From positions 1 to 64,000 of the forward strand of contig JAUIZM010000099.1 in NCBI GenBank assembly GCA_030848705.1: a stretch of 64,000 nucleotides of DNA. Direction: 5' to 3'. The position numbers and the translations under genes are program-made. The notes under the pieces are model-generated. The model was not told the DNA's origin, did not search any database, and was given only the letters and a program-made list of their open reading frames with translations. Below, piece after piece: positions 44,696 to 57,581 of the stretch (position 1 is its first letter; each line of letters opens with the position of its first letter). The DNA comes from Heracleum sosnowskyi. Taxonomy: Eukaryota > Streptophyta > Magnoliopsida > Apiales > Apiaceae.

Positions 44696-47600
44696 GGTTA
44701 GAGTCTCAGAAACGACACCATACAATAACTGCGGAATAAATAATTTTTATTACAATACCCAAATGTCTTTGAATCTGTTACTGATACAATTTCTACGTAC
44801 TGTTACATTACCATCTTAGCCTTCTGATGCTCACAATCCTCTAATACCATTCAGGTCTATACATACGTTGAATGCCAAAAGCCGTAGCCTGATTCAATTG
44901 GTTCGCATTACTCTCGGGATCGCTGCTAGAAACTGCTTAATGGAAACGCCTTGAGAGGTATGTGCCGTCCCATTGGCATCCTGCTTCGCTGCTATATAAT
45001 ATATATAAAATAATAGCAAGAGTGAGCGATAGCTCAGCAAGGTAATGAAAGTATGGCATAATTCTGCCCTTTTATTCAACCCAGAAATAAAGCGGGTATA
45101 CGACAATAACTTGTCAAAATATCTTAATACTGAAATCATTTCCTTATCGGAATGTATTCCAAAAAATACCATTGTTGTATTTCAAATATCATCTTCATAA
45201 TATTCTGCAAACTTTCGATATTCATACTATGATCAAGGTTCTAGTATAAATACAAGATGAAGTAGCAAGATAACTCAGTATATCCTTTCCGTAAAATATC
45301 TGCTATATAAATATAAGCAGACTATCAACATATAACTTAAAAGATAAGTTATAAGGAAAAATCCAATATAGGGTTTCCATAACCCAAAATCCACTTATGC
45401 ATATATATATCCTTAATCAGGTTTTATCAGAGTCGTAACTCATAAAATAAAAGATGAAGTTATAGGAATTTCCAAATATCATCTTTCATATCAAACATTT
45501 ATCTCATATCATATTCTGGAAATAAAGACAATGCAAAATATTTCCAGTCCACTTTCTAAACTTGGATAAACTTGCATGAACTTGAATAACTTGAAGAGCT
45601 TGAATAAACTTTTCTTTTCTGGAAACTTGCTTAAAACATGTTATTTCTCTGATAACTTGCATAAAACATTTTCTTTCATGGATGAACTATCAATGGAGAC
45701 GCTGAGCGCCAGGAATACCCCTACGATGATCAGTCGCAGAGCGTATCCCATCATGATCCTTGTTTTTCTACGTAGAGGGAAGGGTAGACAGTATCTGACT
45801 GACCTACTGCTCCCCGCCATCGGTTGTAGGGGAGAAAATAGCAGAACCTGTACTAAGTCTCAACCCTACGGTCGGGCAAACATGCACACAATCTAAGGAA
45901 ATAGCAGACCCGTTCCTAGTCCGTCGGTCTATTTGCCATTTCCTTAGGGGACCGGCGCTACTCAGTCCCTTATCCCCACAAGTTCGAATGAATCCATAAC
46001 ATTGAAACATAAGTTTCCTTTTCCTTTTTCACCGGTGTACAACTCCACAAAGTAGTCATACTTGGTTGGAAAGGAAAATTCGCCCATATTTCCCAAGCTG
46101 ATGCTTGTTCATGGTCATAACTTATTCCACTGAGCTTACTCCTCGAGTGTTGAGGAAGTAGTAAAAATCATTTTTGATGGTAGTATATCACACTGATAAT
46201 TTCATTGATTTAAAAAGATTTAGGACCGGGCAGTCCACTGGAAACATACATAAAATCTCGAGAAAGGTCCCATGCATTTGTAGTTTGAGCGAACATTTAA
46301 GTCTTTCTGAATATAGACTTAAACAGGGAATAGATTTGGGAACCTTCTCTATTTATCATAAAAGTTGACTGAAATATACTTTATTAGCTATCTAGGGTTT
46401 AAAATAGTTTTCACGAAATACTTCCTTAAGAAGTAGGGCTTTAAATAATTAATGAAAACTATATTTAATGAAGAATATTTATTTAAAAGAAATTTCCACA
46501 TACTTCCTTAACAAGGAATGGAAATAAATTAATAAAATAACCCTAGATAGCAACTGATACCATTCCCGGTCCGTAGTTTAAATACAGAGTGTATACCCCT
46601 CCCTACTGAGGGTTTTCTTGACATATCGACTTATATATATCTATATTACCGTAACCATTGGAGAATCTCTGTTATCATTCCGGAACAAAGCGATTTTAAG
46701 AAAACATTTTGAAAATGATATTCATCTAATTAAACAAATTTAATTAGACGAATAAGGCTTATTTAATCCGTAAATGCTTCCAGAAGTATTTACTAATTAA
46801 ATAAACACTGGTTTATTGGTGATGTTGCCTTTAGGTTAATTATTGCGAAAATCTTTCTAAAAAGCTCTGTCCGGGTTTTCGAAAATATACCTTACAAAAT
46901 AACCTTGATACGCTGGCTGAGTTATAAACTCAATACATGCTCTGCCCTCTGAGCCTAGGGCCTTTATAAAAACCTGGCTTATAACCGCTATCCCATAACT
47001 AGCTTATAAGCCAGTTACCAAATCATTTTCAAATAATAACCTTCAAATGAGGTAATATTCAAATAACATTCCTCAAATCATTTCCAGGTAATTAATACTT
47101 TCTGGAAATATAATAATGCTTAAAAATAATATTCCTCAAGATGAATAGTACTCTGCCGCTGGAATCCCTCCGGGTTTCCACGACTATTTATATAACACAA
47201 ATATCGACTCCCGGTCTAGAGTCGAACAATAAACATGCTCTTATCTATAGAGCTACAAGGTATACCGGTTCATGAATACTTTATCACAAAGTTCGTATAT
47301 AATCGAAAGTCAAATTCTATTCAATATGAAGCAAGATATATCGCAAAACAGTACAGCTCTATACATGGCAAAGCAGTATTATAGAATCAATACTTCAAAG
47401 TATAGATTTAGAAAACTTGCCTGATGCTCGAGAGGTGATAGAGTTCGTGACAATGTCGAACAATCTAGACAAAGTCAAACGAAAACACACGGTTAATCCC
47501 CTCGATAAACCACTTATAACTCAATGCTTAAACACGTAAGCGAAACACAACCAAGGAATTACTAACTCGTTATAGGCTTATACTAAGTCCACGTTATCCG

Positions 47601-48298
47601 CCAAATACTTATATCATAAGTTTGGTTCGAAATCCATCCTCAAATCCAAGTTATACTTAACCATTTGCAACATCGGTTTCTAAGTCGTGTTCTTAGTGGT
47701 TTTCACTTGCGCGACCTCGACTAAAACATTTTTATAAAATCGAAAAATAATCTTTTTAATGCGAATCTTTTTCATGAGCCTTCCTAACTGTCTCTAGTAT
47801 TATTCCTCAAAATTTCACATTTTAATATGGCTCCGAAGTGGTCCAAATATAGCCTCAAAGTTTCTGGACAGAGAGGAGTCATTCTTCCGAACGGCATTTA
47901 CTAAAACTCACTTTTCTCTTAAACCGTAAATCGGATAGTTCCAATTTTCGCGCCAAAACGATCTACGTTCAAAAATCTATAAGTACCAGTCATATACTCA
48001 TCAAGACCCGAGACCTATCTCAACTGTTATGCTCTGCTTTTACAGGTTTTAGAAATTCCGGCATTACGACGGCTATAAATCGAACGTTTCCAATTTACGA
48101 ACATCAACCCAAGCCACACCGGGCATCCAAACCACACATACATGTTTTTCAACTTTAAACTAAGGCCAAGCACTGCCTTTACAACCATACAACCGATTTT
48201 AACATTTATCACTACCCATTCAAAGCTTTAGTGCTCTAAACATGCTTATAACATCATAATCATCATTAACACAAGATTCGTCAAAGGGGTTTCGAGTT

Positions 48299-48430
48299 TT
48301 ATACCTTCCTCCAAGCTTGATTGCTGCTATCTTCCTTATGTAACCTCAAATCCTTGCTTAATACAACCTTTGGAAGCCACAAACTCAATATCAAAAACAA
48401 CAAAGCAAAATACAAGTTACTATTCATCAT
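48299..48430 (-). other. Short ORF (43 codons) with signal-peptide-like start, 3' LTR copy
   Basis: Starts ATG ATG at 48430. The N-terminus MMNSNLYFALLFLILSLWL is strongly hydrophobic, followed by PKVVLS-KD (a plausible signal-peptidase site) and a charged tail ending W-R-K-V. The stop overlaps an AAG/GTATAA sequence that resembles a splice donor, so this could be a first exon. The copy at 57153-57284 is identical as far as I can see. I do not recognise a family; it may be chance or a captured gene fragment. Confidence 0.35.
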
Positions 48431-48674
48431 CTTCTCCAACTGTTAATCACTGAATCGAAGGGGTAAATCACGGAGTTGAGGTGATTGCTTACCATGGTTA
48501 CGACGGGCTTCTCGAGAGCTTCGATTTGAGTGGTAGAACGTCAAAAACCGTCAAGCGAAACTCGAGTTACGATCGATTCTTTCTCTCCCCTTTTTCTTCT
48601 CTTCTTTCTCCGAATTTTCTCTCTTCTTTTTCTTTTCTTTGTTTTGGTTTAATAAAGATAAGGATGCTGATTTC

Positions 48675-48727
48675 TTTTAAAAGAGGGGTGAGTCATCACC
48701 TTTTGGTGAGTCACCGGGACACGTGTC
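48675..48727 (-). promoter_or_regulatory. Promoter-like box cluster, 3' LTR copy
   Basis: Contains a G-box/ABRE palindrome GACACGTGTC (48718-48727), two TGAGTCA (GCN4/AP-1-like) sites at 48689-48695 and 48707-48713, and TTTTAAAA at 48675-48682. Read on the minus strand these precede a GA-rich stretch at ~48590-48650 that resembles a plant leader. See the 5' LTR copy for the active candidate. Confidence 0.45.
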
Positions 48728-49312
48728 GCGCATGCACGCGTTTGGTTAAAGTAGTTTTACCGGTTCGCTTTTCTTTCACCTAGATGATCCAAATGTTGCA
48801 TTCTCGAATTAATCTTGTTACATGTTACTCCCATGTCTATATTTAATCCTGTCATAATTTCAATCCTTAATCCATGATTTGTTCTCTTAATCGCTTAATC
48901 TCGATATAAAGTATCCGCGGTTTCTAGAATCTTCGTTTCACTGTCTCAGTGATTTTCGTTCTAAATTCCCAAATCAAATGTAATAAAATTCCAAAATGTT
49001 AAATCCTCAATTCCTCAATTTTAATATCTCATTTCTTGAATATAATAATATATAATTCGCTGCCCGGTCAAATACTATTCCAAAATAAAATTTGGAATTT
49101 CTGTATTCCGATCGTCTTTGCATTCACTTATTTACTCCGTAGATCACTAATATGATTTCGGAATATCCACCCTACGTCTCATACATAGGTGGCAAGAAAA
49201 TTTTTTTGTTAATCCTCAAAATCACTATTCATCCACCAATATCACTATTCACTGCTGCACTTAATTATAATAAGAAAAGTTTTAAATTATTCCAAAAATT
49301 CGGGTTATTACA

Positions 49313-49325
49313 TTCTCCCCTCCTT
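49313..49325 (-). other. Polypurine tract of the Ty3/gypsy element
   Basis: Minus strand AAGGAGGGGAGAA directly before the 3' LTR start TGTAATAACC. Preceded by pol 3' end sequence in the usual Tekay/Del layout. Confidence 0.85.
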
Positions 49326-49339
49326 AAAAGGATTCCGTC

Positions 49340-49430
49340 CCGGAATCAACTTAGGAGTAACTGGGGTACTTCTCTTCCATTGCACTTTCTAACTCCCAGG
49401 TGGATTCTTCCACCTCTTGACTTTCCACAC
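49340..49430 (-). pseudogene. Integrase C-terminus / chromodomain remnant
   Basis: Minus-strand frame reads ...ESQEVEESTWELESAMEEK and then YPSYS-stop. The pattern T-W-E-L-E-x-x-M-x-x-K-Y-P is the typical C-terminal end of chromodomain Ty3/gypsy polyproteins. An in-frame stop precedes it. The integrase core is not recognisable in the ~315 bp between here and the RNase H remnant, where >1 kb would be expected. Confidence 0.7.
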
Positions 49431-49740
49431 CCTCTCACGAGGATATCTTCTAACATCACGAATCTCTAGCCTCATATTCTCTATCTTGTTTGCACAGAAA
49501 TACACCAGCATAAACTTGCTTGTCATTCATTAACTTGCCATTTGGCTTATCAATAGCAGTACTATCTCTAAACTCGCAGGCTTAGTCCGCATACTTTCTC
49601 TGTCTGTCTTGGCTGTTACTAGCCGCTTGTTGGTGAAATCTTTTGTCTTTCTAGTCTGTTGGACTAACTTGGGTTTTGTGTAAAATCTCATCCTTTAACT
49701 CCCGATCATTCGGAATCCATCTCTGTCTCATTTTAATCCA

Positions 49741-49810
49741 GGGTATCGGCCACCCCATTGGCCTTCCCCGGATGGTAGTGTATCTCACAATCATAATTCT
49801 AGGTCAATTC
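49741..49810 (-). pseudogene. RNase H C-terminal remnant
   Basis: The frame gives NYDCEIHYHPGKANGVADT, matching the conserved Ty3/gypsy segment D-Y-x-x-x-I-x-Y-H-P-G-K-x-N-x-V-A-D at the end of RNase H. A stop lies just before it. The upstream part of RNase H is absent. Confidence 0.75.
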
Positions 49811-49854
49811 TAGCCATTCCTCCATCTCATGCTATCTACTATTACGGGTAACTC

Positions 49855-50240
49855 AAAGTCAATTCATTACATTCCATGAAAATTTGTGGGTGCACTAATC
49901 AACCCCAAAACAACTTCGCTGAAAACTCGAAGTGTCTATTCATAGTACGAATCGCAGTCTTGGGCACATCCTCGGATTTAACTCCCAACTGGTGATATCC
50001 AGTTCTTAAATAAATTTGCAAATACACAGCGTTCTTTCGCTGATCAAACAATCATTTACAAGGGTACCTATTCTCCATGTCGAACTCATACGGCTCTCGT
50101 GGTTCGATACATAATCTTGTGCTAATATCTTTCTTTCTTACGAACAACACCGGGGTTCCCCACGGTGATACACTGGGCCTTATCATACCCTTATACAACA
50201 ACTCTTGTAACTGAGTCTCTAACTCTTTCATTCCCAATAT
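49855..50240 (-). pseudogene. Reverse transcriptase remnant (N-terminal half)
   Basis: The first frame, from 50237, reads ELETQLQELLYKGMIRPSVS, then P-W-G-T-P-V-L-F-V-R-K-K-D, the canonical start of Ty3/gypsy RT. A second frame, ~50020-49860, continues LRTGYHQLGVKSEDVPKTAI and then FMECNE, with a stop replacing the F-G-L segment. The catalytic x-x-D-D box is missing: only ~50 bp separate this block from the RNase H end, so several hundred bp were deleted. Confidence 0.85.
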
Positions 50241-50504
50241 ACCCTGAATACTCGGTATTCATTCTCATGTCATCCAAATCGATATCTGGTAGCTCATTAA
50301 AACCTTGTACAATCTCCCAAAACCATTGTCGTTTCCTTTATACTTGGTATCTCTTTTCTTGGCGTCAACCATAAGAGCTAATTAAGCCTCGTATTTCTGG
50401 CATAATAATTTCTTAGTCTGACTATATTCAAGAATCTCTGAATCTGTCCCCATTCTTTATTTATTACCCTCTATCCCTTACAATCAGTCTGGGCTCCATT
50501 GGGT

Positions 50505-50580
50505 GTCAACCAACCCATTCTTATTATAATATCAACTTCTCCCAACTCGAAAGGAATCAGGTCTCTCAAAAGTGTCGACC
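50505..50580 (-). pseudogene. Aspartic protease C-terminal remnant
   Basis: The frame reads RDLIPFELGEVDIIIRMGWL, close to the Ty3/gypsy protease end (DLI-x-F-E-L-G-E-F-D-V-I-L-G-M-D-W-L), followed by T-P-N-G-A-Q-T-D-C. I cannot read the catalytic D-S-G upstream. The neighbouring 50581-51541 shows no confident coding. Confidence 0.65.
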
Positions 50581-51541
50581 TCATATTTCTAGTTCACAGC
50601 CTAGCTGTACCAGTCTTATGGGAAAATCCTCCAATTGACTATTTCTACTTGTAATTATTCCTCTAAAAACAACACGTTGCACCCCTCCCAAGTCACAATA
50701 ATAGCTCCCTTCTGACTCCATCGTCAGTACTTATCTTGCTAACCCAGAGGTAGTGTCCATTCGTAAATAACTCTTCCAAAATCTCAATTTCACCATAAGG
50801 CATCTATCTAACACCGTCGTCACTGGAGTTCACGGCACAACGCTATTCCTTTCACATATATCAATTGACACGCTTTCCATTATCATACCATCCTTGGGAG
50901 AATCAACCAATTTCATCAACATGTCACTAACATTCTATTCGTCTTAGGGATTCGCTCCTGTCATAGGCGACTTCGTTGCGAATCTAATTCCTATCAGCGA
51001 ATTTTGACTTATTTGACCTGATTGGCCTCCCTTTAGAATTCAATGAGGATAACAAAAATCATGGGGTCTTGAAAAGACAGCTCCCATATCAAGGAAAACG
51101 TCACACACTGGTGATCATAAGGTTATGAGTTTTAAGGTAACCTTATTGGAGGTAAAAGAATTTACCGAGAGATCAACATGATCATAAGAACTCAACGTTG
51201 TGTGCCTCAATTGAGACATTACTAAAGGTAATTAGCCTTCTTGTATTTCACAACTTACAAGTGATGGCGTCCCATCAGACTTCTATCACACAGACAGATA
51301 GTCCTTGTAGCCCCTATAAATATAGGGTTGTTCGTCTCAGTGGAAGTTGAAAAGTATGAAAGCAATTCGATATCAATTTAATGATTATCGTCTTTTAAAC
51401 AATATTTTTCAAAGGAACACCTTGGATTAAAATTGAACAGATTCCAAAGGTGCGGTTTCCAAGGAATCGCAAAGAAAAGAATAACCGAAAGATACTGGTA
51501 CTTAACAAATAAGTGGTGAGGTATCACCATAGGGTCATTCA

Positions 51542-53350
51542 TTATTTGAAGGAAAGTGAAATCTTAAATAACATCATTTGACAGGGCTTCGAAAGCCTGA
51601 AAGCAGGCATTGTGATAGCCTCTGGCACAATTGAAACTGAATATGGTTTAACACAAGTGTTATAAAACAACTTCGAAGAGGGAATATACCCTTTATCAGG
51701 ATTCTTTCCTGGAGAGAGATCAAGATAGATCATAGATTGGGGAAATAGCCCACATAATTTGCAAATGGGGAGGGTACTACCAAGGTCTCTACGGATGCCT
51801 TTTATATCGGCTCCTCTAATGGATAATCGTTCAATTCCAAAGCTTTTCTTTTCCATGCACCCTAAGGTGTTCGATACTTACGTCATTGCCGACTTATAAT
51901 AGTCGCTAAGAATTCAACCATCAACATTTGCAATCGCAGGGAGTTCTATTCGACTAGGCGCAAACATCCCAAGTAAGCGTTCTGTTCTATAAGAAGACTT
52001 CGATACCGTTGTTGCCCGTAGCAATGACAAGTCCACATGCCGACTGGGCGGTACTTCGGAAGATCGTTAGAAACTACAAGCTTAAATCCGGTCTCTATTT
52101 CAATCATCCTTATACCCAACATTCCCTCTCCCATATCAATCCCGTGCGCTACATAAGCTTAACACTTTTGGCACAATAACCTTTTCATTTAAGTCAATCC
52201 CGGAACTTCTCAGTCCGTCTTGGTCCTTAAATATAGTTCGCATTTACTGTCCAATCTCAACTTCATCGTTTAATCTCTACAATCACTTATAGCAATCAGG
52301 GTCTGTCCACTGACCCATATAACGGCTATCTTACCCAATCCACAGGGTTCACTCTAATTTCCACTCTCTTTGGTGACATCCTATGGTAATCAGAAAGACA
52401 AGGTTTGCCAAAAATTTGCTGAATTCCTTTCCAAAATCAGGGAAACTTGATCAATCTATTTACTTACTAGTAATACTCGGATCTGATTTCCGACCTTTCG
52501 GTTCTATCCTCATAATTTCTTCCTGGTTTCCTGAGGGTGGTAAATCTCGTTCTCGATTCCGCCTTAGCGTGCTTGTCTTACACTAACACTTGCATGGTAC
52601 GTATACCCAAAATTTTCCTTGAGATAATAAAATCCCTCAATGATGTAATAGACACTCTTTCCAGTGGAATCGCTGGTCGTGGGGGATTGAAACCTCATAG
52701 CCAAAGCAATTCCTTACACTATTCTTAGGCAACTAAGTACCCTTAATCGTTCGCAAAAATCTGAACATCTTGGTTCTTACGTATGCCGCCTCCTTATGGG
52801 CAACTACAACCGACTACGAGTAACAGGTTTCGTTCAAGTCGAATCAATCCACTGATATTGGCTATACTGCTTCTACCTCTTCTGCTTTGGAGATTCTACT
52901 CCATTTTCTTTGTCATACCTCTTGATGAATCATGAACGATCCTTAAACTCTCGTCACTTATTTATCCCTTGAAGGTTCGTCCGGTCTTATTATTAGACCT
53001 CAAGTAACACACCACATCTTTATCAATCAACACGTCCTCTACAAGATTCTTTCCTTGACCCACTATGGGGTCCTCCTCTAGATCCTCCTATGGATCTTCC
53101 TTTATCGGGTCTCCGTCCATTTCAAGAAGCACACCATCCAATGCCTACTCGAAGGCCTTGGAATCTGGTATCTCGGAGTCCCATCAATCTATAACTCATA
53201 CTAATCGAGGTGACTAGCCATGAAGTCTTAAGTCTGGTTTTCCAGAAGAAGTCCCCTCTCGGGCTTCATCTTAAACAGTCAGGGTCATATCCTCTAACCC
53301 GACTACGAACTCAACCTGAGCTCTAGATGTCCTTATCATTCTTAAAGGTA
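51542..53350 (-). pseudogene. Degenerate gag region
   Basis: Lies between the primer site and the protease remnant, where gag belongs. Only short frames survive. One of 104 codons at 51542-51856 contains LPICKLC, possibly the start of a zinc-knuckle segment. An acidic stretch near 53040-53120 (E-D-L-E-E-D-P) resembles the acidic segments of such gags. There is no continuous ORF. Assignment rests mainly on position. Confidence 0.4.
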
Positions 53351-53395
53351 TTGTAAGACTCAATCTCCTATCGTTTCTGAGGACTGTAACCTAAA

Positions 53396-53407
53396 GCTCT
53401 GATACCA
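53396..53407 (-). other. Primer binding site (initiator Met tRNA), Ty3/gypsy element
   Basis: Minus strand TGGTATCAGAGC, a perfect match to the plant iMet primer site, four bases inside the 5' LTR boundary at 53412. Confidence 0.93.
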
Positions 53408-56400
53408 TCTCTGTAACAGCCCCAAATCCGGGGTCAGGGATTTAGGGTTGTCACAATCCATGTACTCCTTGCCTTACCTGTATTACTCACACCATTCATA
53501 GTTCACCTGTTCATGACCCCACAATATATGTCTCACACACACACACACAGGTTAGAGTCTCAGAAACGACACCATACAATAACTGCGGAATAAATAATTT
53601 TTATTACAATACCCAAATGTCTTTGAATCTGTTACTGATACAATTTCTACGTACTGTTACATTACCATCTTAGCCTTCTGATGCTCACAATCCTCTAATA
53701 CGATTCAGGTCTATACATACGTTGAATGCCAAAAGCCGTAGCCTGATTCAATTGGTTCGCATTACTCTCGGGATCGCTGCTAGAAACTGCTTAATGGAAA
53801 CGCCTTGAGAGGTATGTGCCGTCCCATTGGCATCCTGCTTCGCTGCTATATAATATATATAAAATAATAGCAAGAGTGAGCGATAGCTCAGCAAGGTAAT
53901 GAAAGTATGGCATAATTCTGCCCTTTTATTCAACCCAGAAATAAAGCGGGTATACGACAATAACTTGTCAAAATATCTTAATACTGAAATCATTTCCTTA
54001 TCGGAATGTATTCCAAAAAATACCATTGTTGTATTTCAAATATCATCTTCATAATATTCTGCAAACTTTCGATATTCATACTATGATCAAGGTTCTAGTA
54101 TAAATACAAGATGAAGTAGCAAGATAACTCAGTATATCCTTTCCGTAAAATATCTGCTATATAAATATAAGCAGACTATCAACATATAACTTAAAAGATA
54201 AGTTATAAGGAAAAATCCAATATAGGGTTTCCATAACCCAAAATCCACTTATGCATATATATATCCTTAATCAGGTTTTATCAGAGTCGTAACTCATAAA
54301 ATAAAAGATGAAGTTATAGGAATTTCCAAATATCATCTTTCATATCAAACATTTATCTCATATCATATTCTGGAAATAAAGACAATGCAAAATATTTCCA
54401 GTCCACTTTCTAAACTTGGATAAACTTGCATGAACTTGAATAACTTGAAGAGCTTGAATAAACTTTTCTTTTCTGGAAACTTGCTTAAAACATGTTATTT
54501 CTCTGATAACTTGCATAAAACATTTTCTTTCATGGATGAACTATCAATGGAGACGCTGAGCGCCAGGAATACCCCTACGATGATCAGTCGCAGAGCGTAT
54601 CCCATCATGATCCTTGTTTTTCTACGTAGAGGGAAGGGTAGACAGTATCTGACTGACCTACTGCTCCCCGCCATCGGTTGTAGGGGAGAAAATAGCAGAA
54701 CCTGTACTAAGTCTCAACCCTACGGTCGGGCAAACATGCACACAATCTAAGGAAATAGCAGACCCGTTCCTAGTCCGTCGGTCTATTTGCCATTTCCTTA
54801 GGGGACCGGCGCTACTCAGTCCCTTATCCCCACAAGTTCGAATGAATCCATAACATTGAAACATAAGTTTCCTTTTCCTTTTTCACCGGTGTACAACTCC
54901 ACAAAGTAGTCATACTTGGTTGGAAAGGAAAATTCGCCCATATTTCCCAAGCTGATGCTTGTTCATGGTCATAACTTATTCCACTGAGCTTACTCCTCGA
55001 GTGTTGAGGAAGTAGTAAAAATCATTTTTGATGGTAGTATATCACACTGATAATTTCATTGATTTAAAAAGATTTAGGACCGGGCAGTCCACTGGAAACA
55101 TACATAAAATCTCGAGAAAGGTCCCATGCATTTGTAGTTTGAGCGAACATTTAAGTCTTTCTGAATATAGACTTAAACAGGGAATAGATTTGGGAACCTT
55201 CTCTATTTATCATAAAAGTTGACTGAAATATACTTTATTAGCTATCTAGGGTTTAAAATAGTTTTCACGAAATACTTCCTTAAGAAGTAGGGCTTTAAAT
55301 AATTAATGAAAACTATATTTAATGAAGAATATTTATTTAAAAGAAATTTCCACATACTTCCTTAACAAGGAATGGAAATAAATTAATAAAATAACCCTAG
55401 ATAGCAACTGATACCATTCCCGGTCCGTAGTTTAAATACAGAGTGTATACCCCTCCCTACTGAGGGTTTTCTTGACATATCGACTTATATATATCTATAT
55501 TACCGTAACCATTGGAGAATCTCTGTTATCATTCCGGAACAAAGCAATTTTAAGAAAACATTTTGAAAATGATATTCATCTAATTAAACAAATTTAATTA
55601 GACGAATAAGGCTTATTTAATCCGTAAATGCTTCCAGAAGTATTTACTAATTAAATAAACACTGGTTTATTGGTGATGTTGCCTTTAGGTTAATTATTGC
55701 GAAAATCTTTCTAAAAAGCTCTGTCCGGGTTTTCGAAAATATACCTTACAAAATAACCTTGATACGCTGGCTGAGTTATAAACTCAATACATGCTCTGCC
55801 CTCTGAGCCTAGGGCCTTTATAAAAACCTGGCTTATAACCGCTATCCCATAACTAGCTTATAAGCCAGTTACCAAATCATTTTCAAATAATAACCTTCAA
55901 ATGAGGTAATATTCAAATAACATTCCTCAAATCATTTCCAGGTAATTAATACTTTCTGGAAATATAATAATGCTTAAAAATAATATTCCTCAAGATGAAT
56001 AGTACTCTGCCGCTGGAATCCCTCCGGGTTTCCACGACTATTTATATAACACAAATATCGACTCCCGGTCTAGAGTCGAACAATAAACATGCTCTTATCT
56101 ATAGAGCTACAAGGTATACCGGTTCATGAATACTTTATCACAAAGTTCGTATATAATCGAAAGTCAAATTCTATTCAATATGAAGCAAGATATATCGCAA
56201 AACAGTACAGCTCTATACATGGCAAAGCAGTATTATAGAATCAATACTTCAAAGTATAGATTTAGAAAACTTGCCTGATGCTCGAGAGGTGATAGAGTTC
56301 GTGACAATGTCGAACAATCTAGACAAAGTCAAACGAAAACACACGGTTAATCCCCTCGATAAACCACTTATAACTCAATGCTTAAACACGTAAGCGAAAC

Positions 56401-57152
56401 ACAACCAAGGAATTACTAACTCGTTATAGGCTTATACTAAGTCCACGTTATCCGCCAAATACTTATATCATAAGTTTGGTTCGAAATCCATCCTCAAATC
56501 CAAGTTATACTTAACCATTTGCAACATCGGTTTCTAAGTCGTGTTCTTAGTGGTTTTCACTTGCGCGACCTCGACTAAAACATTTTTATAAAATCGAAAA
56601 ATAATCTTTTTAATGCGAATCTTTTTCGTGAGCCTTCCTAACTGTCTCTAGTATTATTCCTCAAAATTTCACATTTTAATATGGCTCCGAAGTGGTCCAA
56701 ATATAGCCTCAAAGTTTCTGGACAGAGAGGAGTCATTCTTCCGAACGGCATTTACTAAAACTCACTTTTCTCTTAAACCGTAAATCGGATAGTTCCAATT
56801 TTCGCGCCAAAACGATCTACGTTCAAAAATCTATAAGTACCAGTCATATACTCATCAAGACCCGAGACCTATCTCAACTGTTATGCTCTGCTTTTACAGG
56901 TTTTAGAAATTCCGGCATTACGACGGCTATAAATCGAACGTTTCCAATTTACGAACATCAACCCAAGCCACACCGGGCATCCAAACCACACATACATGTT
57001 TTTCAACTTTAAACTAAGGCCAAGCACTGCCTTTACAACCATACAACCGATTTTAACATTTATCACTACCCATTCAAAGCTTTAGTGCTCTAAACATGCT
57101 TATAACATCATAATCATCATTAACACAAGATTCGTCAAAGGGGTTTCGAGTT

Positions 57153-57284
57153 TTATACCTTCCTCCAAGCTTGATTGCTGCTATCTTCCTTATGTAACCT
57201 CAAATCCTTGCTTAATACAACCTTTGGAAGCCACAAACTCAATATCAAAAACAACAAAGCAAAATACAAGTTACTATTCATCAT
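57153..57284 (-). other. Short ORF (43 codons) with signal-peptide-like start, 5' LTR copy
   Basis: Same ORF as 48299-48430, ~250 bp downstream of the candidate promoter on the minus strand, so it would sit early in the element transcript. Upstream at ~57341-57349 the minus strand reads ATGGTAAGC, a start codon fused to a splice-donor-like sequence. Confidence 0.35.
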
Positions 57285-57528
57285 CTTCTCCAACTGTTAA
57301 TCACTGAATCGAAGGGGTAAATCACGGAGTTGAGGTGATTGCTTACCATGGTTACGACGGGCTTCTCGAGAGCTTCGATTTGAGTGGTAGAACGTCAAAA
57401 ACCGTCAAGCGAAACTCGAGTTACGATCGATTCTTTCTCTCCCCTTTTTCTTCTCTTCTTTCTCCGAATTTTCTCTCTTCTTTTTCTTTTCTTTGTTTTG
57501 GTTTAATAAAGATAAGGATGCTGATTTC

Positions 57529-57581
57529 TTTTAAAAGAGGGGTGAGTCATCACCTTTTGGTGAGTCACCGGGACACGTGTC
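57529..57581 (-). promoter_or_regulatory. Candidate LTR promoter with bZIP-type sites
   Basis: On the minus strand the order is GACACGTGTC (57572-57581), TGACTCA (57561-57567), TGACTCA (57543-57549), TTTTAAAA (57529-57536), then a GA-rich leader-like stretch ~57440-57505. ACGT-core and TGASTCA sites are classic plant bZIP targets, and a TTTAAA box can serve as a TATA element. The arrangement suggests stress/ABA- or seed-type control of the LTR; function is inferred. Confidence 0.5.

Larger units (their letters stand above)
44558..49312 (-). repeat. 3' LTR of the Ty3/gypsy element (4755 bp)
   Basis: Bounded by TGTAA...TTACA. Aligns gap-free with 53412-58166 (offset 8854). By eye I found three substitutions: 44848 c/g, 46692 g/a and 47774 a/g. 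It holds no long ORF; see separate entries for its promoter-like region and a short ORF. The length is unusual for most families but known in Tekay- and Ogre-like elements. Confidence 0.95.

Noticed and set aside
45804..46010. Small ORFs inside the giant LTR (for example 45804-46010, 45576-45896, 48027-48212)
   Set aside because: No recognisable domain, start context or signal, and their conservation between the two LTRs is explained by recent insertion.
48440..48492. A 53-bp GTAAGC...AACAG segment before the short ORF in the LTR as an intron
   Set aside because: Too short for efficient plant splicing, and there is no supporting evidence from sequence alone.
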